This document shows positions 1 through 6,371 of a DNA stretch of 11,677 nt, piece after piece. The DNA is from Tannerella sp. Lineage in GTDB: Bacteria; Bacteroidota; Bacteroidia; Bacteroidales; Tannerellaceae. The DNA is taken from the NCBI GenBank assembly GCA_031289445.1, contig JAITPL010000167.1:1-11677 (forward strand), read 5' to 3'. The position numbers and the translations under genes were made by a program. How positions within the stretch are numbered: position 1 is the first letter of the stretch; every line of letters starts with the position of its first letter. A model generated the notes under the pieces. The model did not search any database. It worked only from the letters and a program-made list of their open reading frames with translations, and had not been told where the DNA came from.

Positions 1-1
1 T

Positions 2-337
2 TTTAGTAGTTGCCATTCACTTATTTCAATAACCATTCCCGATTCGATTACAAGTATTGATAAAAGTATTTTTAGGGATTGCCGTTCGCTAACCTCAATA
101 AGCATTCCCGATTCAGTTACAAATATAGGGGACTATTTTCTTAGCGCTTGCAGTTCACTATCCTCAATTCATGTCAGATGGAGTAATCCAAGCGAGGTAG
201 ATTTGTCGAGCGAGGAGGTTTTTGACGGAATAAGGGAAGACGCAAAGCTATACGTACCGATTGCAAGCCTGTCACAATATCAGTCAAGCGAGCAATGGAC
301 AAAATATTTTAGCCCGGAGAAGATAATTGGAGAATAA
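2..337 (+). CDS. BspA-like leucine-rich-repeat protein, C-terminal part (5' end outside window)
   Basis: Reading from base 2 gives 111 codons open from the window edge to a TAA. The protein shows LRR_5/BspA-type repeats of 23 residues (SLTSISIPDSVT-type core, then an F..C.S motif). The matching DNA starts at about 26, 95 and 164, a strict 69-bp period; the third copy decays into a cap. The cap (residues about 60-111) includes LYVPIASLSQYQ and W.KYF, which resembles the usual end of BspA-like proteins. Such proteins are typically surface-exposed or secreted and used for adhesion or protein binding. No secretion-sorting domain is visible at this C-terminus, and the N-terminus is missing, so location is unproven. 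The stretch is visibly more AT-rich than the genes from 514 onward, which fits an accessory gene. Family call is firm; function is inferred. Confidence 0.85.
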   Translation, partial: FSSCHSLISITIPDSITSIDKSIFRDCRSLTSISIPDSVTNIGDYFLSACSSLSSIHVRWSNPSEVDLSSEEVFDGIREDAKLYVPIASLSQYQSSEQWTKYFSPEKIIGE

Positions 338-388
338 CAGTGCAACATTCGGAGCATAGTAGGCAGGAGAAAACGGAAAGGTGAATTG

Positions 389-444
389 GACGCCGCCCCT
401 TGCTATCGCCGAGCAAAAAAATTTCGGGCGTCAATAATTTTTTT
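389..444 (+). terminator. Possible terminator after the LRR gene
   Basis: Two nested inverted repeats are visible: outer arms GACGCC (389-394) and GGCGTC (427-432), inner arms TTGCT (400-404) and AGCAA (412-416) around a 7-nt loop. The outer arm is followed by AATAATTTTTTT. The order of stem then T-run suits an intrinsic terminator for the upstream LRR gene, but the outer loop is long and the stems are short, so this is a weak call. Confidence 0.35.
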
Positions 445-475
445 GGCCGTTTTCGAGAAAAAAGTATTACATTTG
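442..475 (+). promoter_or_regulatory. Bacteroidetes-type promoter for the lipoprotein-pdxA operon
   Basis: TTTG at 442-445 and TACATTTG at 468-475 match the Bacteroidetes -33 (TTTG) and -7 (TAnnTTTG) elements, with 22 nt between them. Transcription would start around 482, about 30 nt before the ATG at 514. This placement rules against the in-frame TTG at 400 as the start of the next gene. Confidence 0.7.
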
Positions 476-513
476 TGGGTCATTTTGACGAAAAACATTT
501 AAATATACGTTAT

Positions 514-1560
514 ATGAAACAACTTGGAGTACTTTTATTGACTGTGATTCTTACGGGACTAACCTCCTGTAATTCAGGCCCTGTAACAACGCACGCTACA
601 GGTATCGCCTACGAAGTGATTGTGGTTATGGACCGCGCTGCACTCGAAAGCAACGCCGGCGAAGCCATAAAACAGGAACTGACCTCGCCGGTCGCTTACC
701 TGCCTCAGGACGAAGCATCGCTGAGGACAACCTATTGCCCCGCCGACCAGTTCGACGGCATGTTCAAAATCGTCCGTAACATCTTGATTGTAAACATCAA
801 TCGTGATTTGTACACTAAGGTATCTATGCTGCCCGAAAAAGACAAATGGGCGAGAGGTCAGATGGTCGTCAAGCTCAACGCTCCCGACGCAACTTCCCTC
901 GAAACCTATCTTGCCGAGAACAAACGAACCGTAGTCAACCTCTTTACCGAGGAAGAGATGAAACGCGCGGCCGAGTTCCTGACCGAATCGTACAGCCCGA
1001 CGGTCTTGGAGAAGGTCCAGGCGAAGTTCGGCATCTCGCTCTATGCGCCCTCCGACATCAAGTCGTCCAAGGAAGGCGAGAACTGCCTCTGGTTCTCGAA
1101 CGACGCCCCGACAGGCCGTATGGACTTGCTGATCTACACTTTTCCGTTTACCGACAAGAATACCTTTACGCTCGACTATCTTGTTGAAATGCGCGACAGC
1201 GTTGCGAAGCAGATGATACCCGGCGCGTTTGAAGGCTCATACATGTCAACCGAGAAGCGGGTAGTCGATTATTCCGCCTCCAAGCTGCACGGCAAGTATT
1301 GCGGCATTGTGCGCGGACTTTGGCGAATGGAAGGCGGCGATATGATGGGCGGGCCTTTCGTCAGCTATGCACGTGTGGACGAGGAAAACAAGCGCGTTAT
1401 CGTTACCGAGGGCTTTGTGTATGAGCCGAATAAGGAGAAAAAGAACTATATCCGCCGTCTTGAAGCGTCGTTGCAGACATGTCTTTTCCCCGATGAACTA
1501 CATGGCGAAGTAGTTGTAACGCACAAGGCTCAAGCCAAGGTTGAAAGCGCCGTCGAATAA
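514..1560 (+). CDS. DUF4837-family lipoprotein
   Basis: A 348-residue protein of unknown molecular function. I start it at the ATG at 514, not the upstream in-frame TTG at 400, because 514 lies just after the promoter and begins a lipoprotein signal peptide: MK, a hydrophobic run (residues 4-16) and the lipobox LTSC with Cys19 as lipidation site. The protein is thus probably anchored to a membrane on the periplasmic side. The body matches what I recall of the Bacteroidetes-specific DUF4837 family: a YEVIVVMDR start to the domain, the ISLYAPSDI stretch near the middle, and GAFEGSYM with the following segment near the C-terminus. No catalytic motif is evident. pdxA follows 22 nt downstream, so the two are probably co-transcribed. 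I recall DUF4837 genes near pdxA in other Bacteroidales, but this does not establish a role in vitamin B6 synthesis. Confidence 0.8.
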   Translation: MKQLGVLLLTVILTGLTSCNSGPVTTHATGIAYEVIVVMDRAALESNAGEAIKQELTSPVAYLPQDEASLRTTYCPADQFDGMFKIVRNILIVNINRDLYTKVSMLPEKDKWARGQMVVKLNAPDATSLETYLAENKRTVVNLFTEEEMKRAAEFLTESYSPTVLEKVQAKFGISLYAPSDIKSSKEGENCLWFSNDAPTGRMDLLIYTFPFTDKNTFTLDYLVEMRDSVAKQMIPGAFEGSYMSTEKRVVDYSASKLHGKYCGIVRGLWRMEGGDMMGGPFVSYARVDEENKRVIVTEGFVYEPNKEKKNYIRRLEASLQTCLFPDELHGEVVVTHKAQAKVESAVE

Positions 1561-1582
1561 ACAAATTTTTACAACAACATAA

Positions 1583-2683
1583 ATGGAAGAAAGACTTATC
1601 AAGATAGGCATCACACAGGGCGACAGCAACGGTATAGGCTATGAGGTCATACTCAAATCCTTCAACGACGAGCGTATGTTCGAGCTGTGCACACCTATCC
1701 TCTACGGCTCGCCGAAACTGGTAGCCTATTACGGAAAGATACTCGAATCGAGCGAGATAGCGTCGCCGGCGGTGCATAACATCACCGATGCGCAAAAGGC
1801 TGTGCACGAGAAACTGAACATCATGCGATGTATCGACGACAGCGTATATGCCGAGCCGGGCAAGCCTACGGAGGCTTCCGGCAAGGCAGCTCTCGATTCT
1901 CTCGAAGCGGCCTGTGCAGACCTCAGTAGAGGCGTCATCGACGTACTGCTGACTGCCCCTATCAACAAACATAACATCCAGAGCGAAAAGTTTCGTTTTC
2001 CGGGTCATACCGAGTATCTGGAAAAGAAGTTCAACAACGGCACATACAGTTCGCTGATGATACTGCTGAACGAATCACTGCGGGTGGCTTTAGTTACCGG
2101 TCACATTCCTCTGGCCGACATCAAAAAGCATCTGACGGCAGGACTGATACGCTCGCGGCTGGATTTGTTCGACGAGGCGCTGCGTCAGGATTTCGGCATT
2201 ATACGTCCGCGTATCGCTGTTCTCTCGCTCAATCCCCATGCGGGCGATAACGGTGTGATAGGCGACGAGGAGGCTACTATCATCAAACCTGCTATTGATG
2301 AAGCTACCGAAGACGGTATTCTGGCTTTCGGCCCCTATCCCGCCGACGGATTCTTCGGAGCGCAAACTTACCGGCAATTCGACGGCGTCCTCGCTATGTA
2401 TCATGACCAGGGTCTTGCTCCGTTCAAGGCTTTGGCTATGGACTACGGCGTTAACTTCACCGCCGGCCTGCCTATAATCCGCACCTCGCCGGCACACGGT
2501 ACGGCTTACGATATAGTCGGTAAGAATATAGCTAACGAGAACTCGTTCCGCCATGCTCTTTACGCCGCTCTGGACATCTATCGCAACCGCAAGAGCTATC
2601 AGGAAGCAAGCCTCAATCCGCTGCGCCGACAATACGTCGATCGCAGTGGCGACAGAGAAACATTAGACCTGACACCAGATTGA
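1583..2683 (+). CDS. pdxA: 4-hydroxythreonine-4-phosphate dehydrogenase (PdxA)
   Basis: Oxidises 4-phosphohydroxy-L-threonine with NAD(P)+; the product decarboxylates to 3-amino-2-oxopropyl phosphate, which PdxJ condenses with deoxyxylulose phosphate in pyridoxal phosphate synthesis. Cytoplasmic. The 366-residue protein shows the family signatures in order: GITQGDSNGIGYE (9-21), LLTAPINK (122-129), the substrate-binding GHTE (His142), and the three expected metal-binding histidines in TGHIPL (His174), LNPHAG (His219) and YHDQG (His274), then RTSPAHGTAYDIVGKN (300-315). It is somewhat longer than the roughly 330 residues of E. coli PdxA, mainly in an N-terminal-half insertion and a short polar tail. 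The ATG at 1583 is 22 nt after the lipoprotein gene. The stop codon TGA lies exactly at the edge of an ATTGATA repeat tract. Confidence 0.96.
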   Translation: MEERLIKIGITQGDSNGIGYEVILKSFNDERMFELCTPILYGSPKLVAYYGKILESSEIASPAVHNITDAQKAVHEKLNIMRCIDDSVYAEPGKPTEASGKAALDSLEAACADLSRGVIDVLLTAPINKHNIQSEKFRFPGHTEYLEKKFNNGTYSSLMILLNESLRVALVTGHIPLADIKKHLTAGLIRSRLDLFDEALRQDFGIIRPRIAVLSLNPHAGDNGVIGDEEATIIKPAIDEATEDGILAFGPYPADGFFGAQTYRQFDGVLAMYHDQGLAPFKALAMDYGVNFTAGLPIIRTSPAHGTAYDIVGKNIANENSFRHALYAALDIYRNRKSYQEASLNPLRRQYVDRSGDRETLDLTPD

Positions 2684-2836
2684 GAATTGATAATTGATAA
2701 TTGATAATTGACAGTGGGCAATTGATAATTGATAATTGACAATTGATAATTAACAGTGGACAATGGGCTATTAACAATAGGCAGTGGACAATTAACAATG
2801 GGCAAAGAGCAATTCATAATGGAGTATGGACAATTA
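2680..2836 (+). repeat. ATTGATA heptamer tract with degenerate copies (family A)
   Basis: The tract starts at the pdxA stop codon with ATTGATA units in tandem, then degrades into variants such as ACAGTGGGCAATTG and ACAGTGGACAATTAACAATG. A second copy of the family ends the GH97 gene at 10489-10522. The heptamer contains TGA and TAA, and because 7 is not a multiple of 3 it closes all three + frames. Its complement contains no stop in any frame, which yields long spurious open frames on the - strand here. Confidence 0.9.
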
Positions 2837-2860
2837 CGATACGCAGAGCAAGGTTTGCGA

Positions 2861-3040
2861 CGTCATTGCGAGTCGCCATATAAAGAATTTAAACAGTGGG
2901 AGATGATGTTGAGGGAGTTGCAGAATATGTTTTGGAAGATTTTGTTATTTTGCTTATTTTCAGCCGACTGCATGATTGCTTCATTGCAAGGCACGAAGCA
3001 ATCCAAGAGATACAAGATTGCTTCGTACCTCACAATGACG
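2861..3040. repeat. MITE-like palindromic element with terminal inverted repeats
   Basis: CGTCATTGCGAG at 2861-2872 and CTCACAATGACG at 3029-3040 are inverted copies matching at 11 of 12 positions, bounding 180 bp. The right part folds into a long hairpin: 2989-3003 pairs with 3016-3030 (one C/A mismatch in 15), and after a 2-nt interior loop 2981-2986 pairs with 3033-3038. The core words CGAAGCAATC and GATTGCTTCG with CGTCATTGCGAG resemble a palindromic dispersed repeat I recall from several bacterial genomes. No transposase is encoded. Whether 2861-3040 is one mobile unit, or a hairpin plus a stray end, cannot be settled from one copy. Confidence 0.6.
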
Positions 3041-3053
3041 GCGACAGAAACCC

Positions 3054-3147
3054 TCCGTCTTTGCGTGTCGCACATCCGTCTTTGCCTGTTGTATCCGTCT
3101 TTACGTGTCGCACATTCGTCTTTGCGAGGAGGTACGACGATGCAATC
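3054..3147 (+). repeat. Short tandem array, about 21-bp unit TCCGTCTTTGCGTGTCGCACA
   Basis: Four units start at 3054, 3075, 3094 and 3115, with spacings 21, 19 and 21. The fourth runs into GCGAGGAGGTACGACGATGCAATC, which resembles the core of the palindromic element just upstream (CGTCATTGCGAG and GAAGCAATC). The array may therefore have grown from a fragment of that element. I see no gene here; the frames that cross it encode only repeat-derived peptide. Confidence 0.7.
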
Positions 3148-3258
3148 TTCTAACTTTCAACTTTATTCGATTGCTAACTTCTAACTTCTACTTTCTAACT
3201 TTATTCGATTTCTAACTTCTAATTTCTAACTTCTACTTTTATTTAACTTCTACCTTTA
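3148..3258 (+). repeat. TTCTAACTTCTAACT tract (family B), ends just before a start codon
   Basis: Pyrimidine-rich words TTCTAAC, TTCTAC and TTCTAAT repeat up to 3 nt before the ATG at 3262. A longer unit, AACTTTATTCGATT followed by CTAACTTCTA, occurs at 3159 and 3197 (38-bp spacing). A short copy in the opposite orientation lies at 6337-6366. The tract occupies the place where the promoter and leader of the next operon should be; TACCTTTA at 3251-3258 is one base off a -7 element but too close to the ATG to be convincing. Confidence 0.75.
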
Positions 3259-3261
3259 TTT

Positions 3262-3717
3262 ATGTTAAAAGATAAGATTATAGTCTATACATCGGGGACA
3301 TTCGACATGTTCCATTTCAATCATCTGAAGATGATCAACTACGCACGCAGCCTTGGCGACATACTTATCGTCGGGGTGAGCACCGACGAACTGGTAGCTT
3401 CGTATAAGGAGAAACCCATCATCCCTTTTAACGAACGACTTCAGATAATAGAATCGCTGCGCACTCCCGACATCGTCATCCCGCAACGCACTCTCGACCA
3501 TACCGAGATTGTGAAGAAACTGAATATAGACGCCTTTGTGGTGGGCGACGACTGGGTCGGCAAGTACGATTACCTCAAGGCGCTCGACGTGCAGGTCTTC
3601 TATTTCCCTTACGGATCGGGCGTCTCCTCGTCCTCGCTGAAGAAGACCATCCACGATTCATACGAGAAATCTCTCCTCAAAGAACGACAGTCCAAACCCG
3701 AAATACACCCTTCCTAA
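3262..3717 (+). CDS. Glycerol-3-phosphate cytidylyltransferase-like nucleotidyltransferase (TagD family)
   Basis: A 151-residue single-domain cytidylyltransferase, expected to join CTP and a phosphorylated alcohol to give a CDP-alcohol and pyrophosphate. It lines up along its length with TagD: GTFDMFHFNH (12-21), LGDILIVGVSTDE (31-43), PF.ER (55-59), VVGDDWVGKYDYL (93-105), and GSGVSSSSLK (118-127) in place of the RTEGISTT nucleotide-binding motif. The nucleotide-binding HxGH is HFNH (His18, His21), with Asn where Gly is usual. In TagD the substrate is glycerol-3-phosphate; a related polyol phosphate is equally possible. The polar C-terminal 20 residues are extra. Only 2 nt separate its stop from the next start, so the genes are probably translationally coupled. 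The downstream CDP-alcohol phosphatidyltransferase is a natural consumer of its product. Confidence 0.85.
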   Translation: MLKDKIIVYTSGTFDMFHFNHLKMINYARSLGDILIVGVSTDELVASYKEKPIIPFNERLQIIESLRTPDIVIPQRTLDHTEIVKKLNIDAFVVGDDWVGKYDYLKALDVQVFYFPYGSGVSSSSLKKTIHDSYEKSLLKERQSKPEIHPS

Positions 3718-3719
3718 TC

Positions 3720-4442
3720 ATGTTTGCAATAATCACAGGCGGAACAAAAGGAATAGGCTACTCGGTAGCCAAATGTTTGGGCAAGGCGGGTTACAACCTG
3801 CTGCTCACCTACGGCGCGGATACTTTCTCGGCACAGAAATCATGCGCAGAGTTGAAAAAGACTTACGGCATCGAGGCCATAGCCTTACAAGCCGACGTAT
3901 CCGACCGGAAAGCCGTTGACATCATCGCCAGACATGTTGAAAACCGCGACCTGACGGTAGATGTTATCGTCCTGAACGCCGGTCTGACCTGCCGCGACTC
4001 TTTTGAAGAGATAAAAGAGGCCGACTGGGAGCGCGTTTTCCATGCTAACGTACAGTTCCCGACCTTCCTGCTGCAACGCCTTCTGGGACGCATCAGGGAG
4101 GGCGGCTCGGTAATCTTCACAGGCTCGCTTATGGCCATATTGCCGCACGGCATGTCCCTGCCTTACGGCGTAACAAAAGCCGCCGTCCACGCGCTGGTCA
4201 AAAACCTCGTCAAATTCCTCTCGCCACACGGTATTCGCGTCAATGCCGTAGCGCCCGGCTTCGTAGATACGGACTGGCAAAAGGCCAAGCCTTCCGAAGT
4301 GCGCCGCGCTATCGAGAGCAAGATAGCGCTCGGACGTTTCAGCTCACCCGACGAACTCGCCGATATTTACCGCATGTTGATAGAAAACACTTATATCAAC
4401 GGCGAAATCATAGTTGCCGACGGAGGATATTCATACAGATAA
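3720..4442 (+). CDS. Short-chain dehydrogenase/reductase (FabG-like)
   Basis: A 240-residue classical SDR oxidoreductase with a Rossmann fold. Visible motifs are the dinucleotide-binding TGGTKGIG (6-13), DV (59-60), NAG (86-88), the active-site Asn110, Ser136 in FTGSL, and Tyr149/Lys153 in YGVTK; NAVAPGFVDTD (175-185) and INGEIIVADGGYS (226-238) are also standard. All catalytic tetrad residues are present, so it should be active, probably NADPH-dependent. The sequence resembles FabG (3-oxoacyl-carrier-protein reductase), but its position between a cytidylyltransferase and a CDP-alcohol transferase makes a role in modifying a lipid head group or acyl chain as likely as bulk fatty acid synthesis. 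Substrate cannot be read from the sequence. ATG at 3720 lies 2 nt after the upstream stop; the next gene starts 8 nt after this one ends. Confidence 0.88.
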   Translation: MFAIITGGTKGIGYSVAKCLGKAGYNLLLTYGADTFSAQKSCAELKKTYGIEAIALQADVSDRKAVDIIARHVENRDLTVDVIVLNAGLTCRDSFEEIKEADWERVFHANVQFPTFLLQRLLGRIREGGSVIFTGSLMAILPHGMSLPYGVTKAAVHALVKNLVKFLSPHGIRVNAVAPGFVDTDWQKAKPSEVRRAIESKIALGRFSSPDELADIYRMLIENTYINGEIIVADGGYSYR

Positions 4443-4450
4443 GATTAACA

Positions 4451-5347
4451 ATGACAAAAGACACAGCCAAAGAGTACGAAGCATCGCTTAAATCATTAGA
4501 GACAGAGAACTATCTCGACCGGTGGTTTTATCGCCCTGTCGGTTTCCGTATCGCACGTGCACTGCGCGGAACCGGCATTACCCCCAATGCGGTAACCATA
4601 ATCTCCATCTTTGTGGGAGCAGTCGCCGGACCGCTCTTCTATTACGACAACATTTGCCTGATACTGCTGGGCATCCTCAGCCTAATCCTCGCCAACATTC
4701 TCGATTGCGTGGACGGACAGCTGGCGCGGCTCACAGGAGTCAAATCCGAGATTGGACGCATTCTGGACGGTTTTGCCGGCGACGTCTGGTTTCTGTTTAT
4801 TTACATCTTTCTGGCGCTACGGATGAACCGCGAATATGATACACGGTTATTTTTTATCCCCGCCGTCCTCTCGGCCATATCCCACCTCGTACAGGCCAAT
4901 ATCACGGATTATTACAAGACTGTTCACCTGTATTTTATCAGTCCGGCGAAAGGCAGCGAGTTACAGTCGTCCGGGGAGGTGCGCCGTCAATACTCGCGGA
5001 TGAAGCCCGGCGTCAACAAGATGTTTGTCTTCTTCTACAAAGGCTATACCGCCCTGCAGGAATCGGTTACCCCGCGACTGCAGCGCCTGCTCGCTGAAGT
5101 GAAAAGCGAAAACAACGGCATACCGACCGGGGAGTGCAGTCTCAGGTTTCGCCATGAAAGCAACCGGCTGATGAAGCAATGGATTGACTGGCTGACCTTC
5201 AACGGACGCGCTATTGCACTTTTTATAAGCGTCCTGAGCGGCATTGTATGGCTGTATTTTTTCATAGAGATAGTAGTACTTAATTTCGTGCTGTTAAAAT
5301 CAATAAGGCAGCACGAGAAAATTTGTGACGAGTTGATAAAGAAATGA
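4451..5347 (+). CDS. CDP-alcohol phosphatidyltransferase family membrane protein
   Basis: An integral membrane enzyme expected to transfer a phospho-alcohol from a CDP-alcohol, or a phosphatidyl group from CDP-diacylglycerol, with loss of CMP. The signature begins canonically: Asp85-x2-Asp88-Gly89-x2-Ala92-Arg93, then eight residues to Gly102, then Asp106. The fourth aspartate, normally four residues on, is at 111 (DGFAGD), one residue later than the consensus. Hydrophobic segments lie at about 48-65, 68-84, 112-125, 131-150 and 253-283. A soluble insert of about 85 residues (164-250), rich in charged residues, separates the last membrane segments. At 298 residues it is longer than the minimal 200-residue family members. 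Its last bases ATGA overlap the next start codon by 4 nt, indicating translational coupling to the acyltransferase. Confidence 0.87.
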   Translation: MTKDTAKEYEASLKSLETENYLDRWFYRPVGFRIARALRGTGITPNAVTIISIFVGAVAGPLFYYDNICLILLGILSLILANILDCVDGQLARLTGVKSEIGRILDGFAGDVWFLFIYIFLALRMNREYDTRLFFIPAVLSAISHLVQANITDYYKTVHLYFISPAKGSELQSSGEVRRQYSRMKPGVNKMFVFFYKGYTALQESVTPRLQRLLAEVKSENNGIPTGECSLRFRHESNRLMKQWIDWLTFNGRAIALFISVLSGIVWLYFFIEIVVLNFVLLKSIRQHEKICDELIKK

Positions 5348-6336
5348 AATCCGAAGTTATAGAAGCGAAACACCACACGCAAGAAGCGAAACAAGAAACG
5401 CAATCCGAAGTGAAAGAAGTGAAACAAGAAGCTCAAGAAGTGAAACGCCACACGCAAGAAGCTCAAGAAGTGAAACAAGAATCGCAATCCGAAGTGAAAG
5501 AGGCGCACGAAGTGAACCCCGAAGTCATAGCAATAGCAGACATTCAAAACCGAATGCCCTTGCTGCGTTCGCGTTTGGGCGTATGGCTTGTAAAGCGCCT
5601 TTTCCGACTGCTGGCTATCGACAAGGTCAACGAGATACATGCACGCCACTGCCATCTGCGAGGCGCGGCATTCACTTCCTCCATGCTGGCCGACCCGATG
5701 ATGAACGTCAGCTACCGGCTGCACAACAGCGAGGCGCTGAACGCTCTGCCCGAAGGCGCATTTATCACGGTCTCAAACCACCCTGTCGGCTCGCTCGACG
5801 GAATCATACTGATCGACATCTTTGCCTCGCGACGCCCGGATTTCCGCGTGATGGTCAACGGCGTACTCTCGCAAATCAACGCCATGGGCGACAATTTCAT
5901 ATCCGTAACCCCCAAAACTTCGGATAACAAGTCGCCAAATCCGAACAACATCAATGGCGTCCGCCTTGCAATAGCCCACATTCGCGAAGGACATCCGATA
6001 GGTTTCTTTCCGGCCGGCGCAATGTCGTTTTATGACGTGCGTAACAAGACTGTACGCGACCTGCCTTGGACGCACAGCGTAATCCGCATTATCCGCAAGG
6101 CGGGTTTGCCGGTAATACCGGTCTATTTCGACTGCCTGAACTCGAAGTTCTTCTACCGTCTGGGGCGTATAAACTGGAAGTTGCGCGTTCTGCGGGTCGC
6201 AATCGAAGCCTTCAACAAGCGGGGCCGTACTCTCGACGTCCACATCCGACAAGCAATTCCCCATGATACCGTCCGGCAATTTACAGATGACGTTTCACTC
6301 GCCGAATTCCTCTACAAATCAACATACGGGAAATAA
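5344..6336 (+). CDS. PlsC-like lysophospholipid/glycerol acyltransferase with repetitive N-terminus
   Basis: A 330-residue protein in two parts. Residues 1-60 are a hydrophilic Lys/Glu/Gln/His repeat, and about 75-330 form an LPLAT-type acyltransferase that would move an acyl chain onto a glycerophosphate or similar acceptor at the membrane. Motifs seen: NHPVGSLDG with His146 and Asp152 (an HX5D spacing rather than HX4D, which I recall in hemolysin-like members), RVMVNGVL (168-175), FFPAGAMS (221-228, in the place of the FPEGTRS motif) and LPVIPVYF (255-262). No obvious signal peptide. The start at 5344 is favoured because it overlaps the upstream stop as ATGA, so the repeat is probably translated; the alternative ATG at 5554 (residue 71) would remove it and leave the catalytic domain intact. 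Confidence 0.85.
   Translation: MKSEVIEAKHHTQEAKQETQSEVKEVKQEAQEVKRHTQEAQEVKQESQSEVKEAHEVNPEVIAIADIQNRMPLLRSRLGVWLVKRLFRLLAIDKVNEIHARHCHLRGAAFTSSMLADPMMNVSYRLHNSEALNALPEGAFITVSNHPVGSLDGIILIDIFASRRPDFRVMVNGVLSQINAMGDNFISVTPKTSDNKSPNPNNINGVRLAIAHIREGHPIGFFPAGAMSFYDVRNKTVRDLPWTHSVIRIIRKAGLPVIPVYFDCLNSKFFYRLGRINWKLRVLRVAIEAFNKRGRTLDVHIRQAIPHDTVRQFTDDVSLAEFLYKSTYGK
5368..5517 (+). repeat. In-frame imperfect repeats encoding a charged N-terminal extension
   Basis: Words such as GCTCAAGAAGTGAAAC (5431 and 5461, 30 bp apart) and CGCAATCCGAAGTGAAAGA (5399 and 5483, 84 bp apart) recur. All spacings are multiples of 3, so expansion or contraction keeps the frame. The encoded peptide repeats HTQEA, QEVKQE and QSEVKE, likely coiled coil or disordered. 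Confidence 0.85.
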
Positions 6337-6366
6337 AAGTAGAAGGTAGAAATTAAAAATTAAAAG
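6337..6366 (-). repeat. Family B repeat fragment in inverted orientation
   Basis: The 35-nt gap between the acyltransferase stop and the glpT start is almost wholly AAGTAGAAGGTAGAAATTAAAAATTAAAAG. Its complement reads as the TTCTACCTTCTACTT type words seen at 3148-3258. No promoter is recognisable in this gap, so glpT is probably read from upstream. Confidence 0.6.
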
Positions 6367-6371
6367 ATAGC

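Noticed and set aside
400..513. 38-codon N-terminal extension of the lipoprotein gene from a TTG
   Set aside because: It would start upstream of the promoter at 442-475 and bury the lipoprotein signal peptide that begins at 514.
2599..2817. Reverse-strand frames rich in NYQLSII-type repeats
   Set aside because: These are the stop-free complement of the ATTGATA tract, a common false gene in repeat-rich Bacteroidetes genomes.
3121..3140. GAGGAGGT resembling a strong ribosome binding site
   Set aside because: No open reading frame of substance starts at the right distance, Bacteroidetes make little use of such sites, and the word is part of the dispersed repeat.
2756..3184. 142-codon open frame on the + strand between pdxA and the cytidylyltransferase
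   Set aside because: It runs through the heptamer tract, the palindromic element and the 21-bp array; its peptide is repeat-derived (for example SLRVAH twice) and has no recognisable domain.
5044..5724. 226-codon reverse-strand frame with Phe/His/Leu-rich middle that looks membrane-like
   Set aside because: It is the antisense of the Lys/Glu repeat of the acyltransferase and of the CDP-alcohol transferase end; the hydrophobicity is a by-product of the sense codons.
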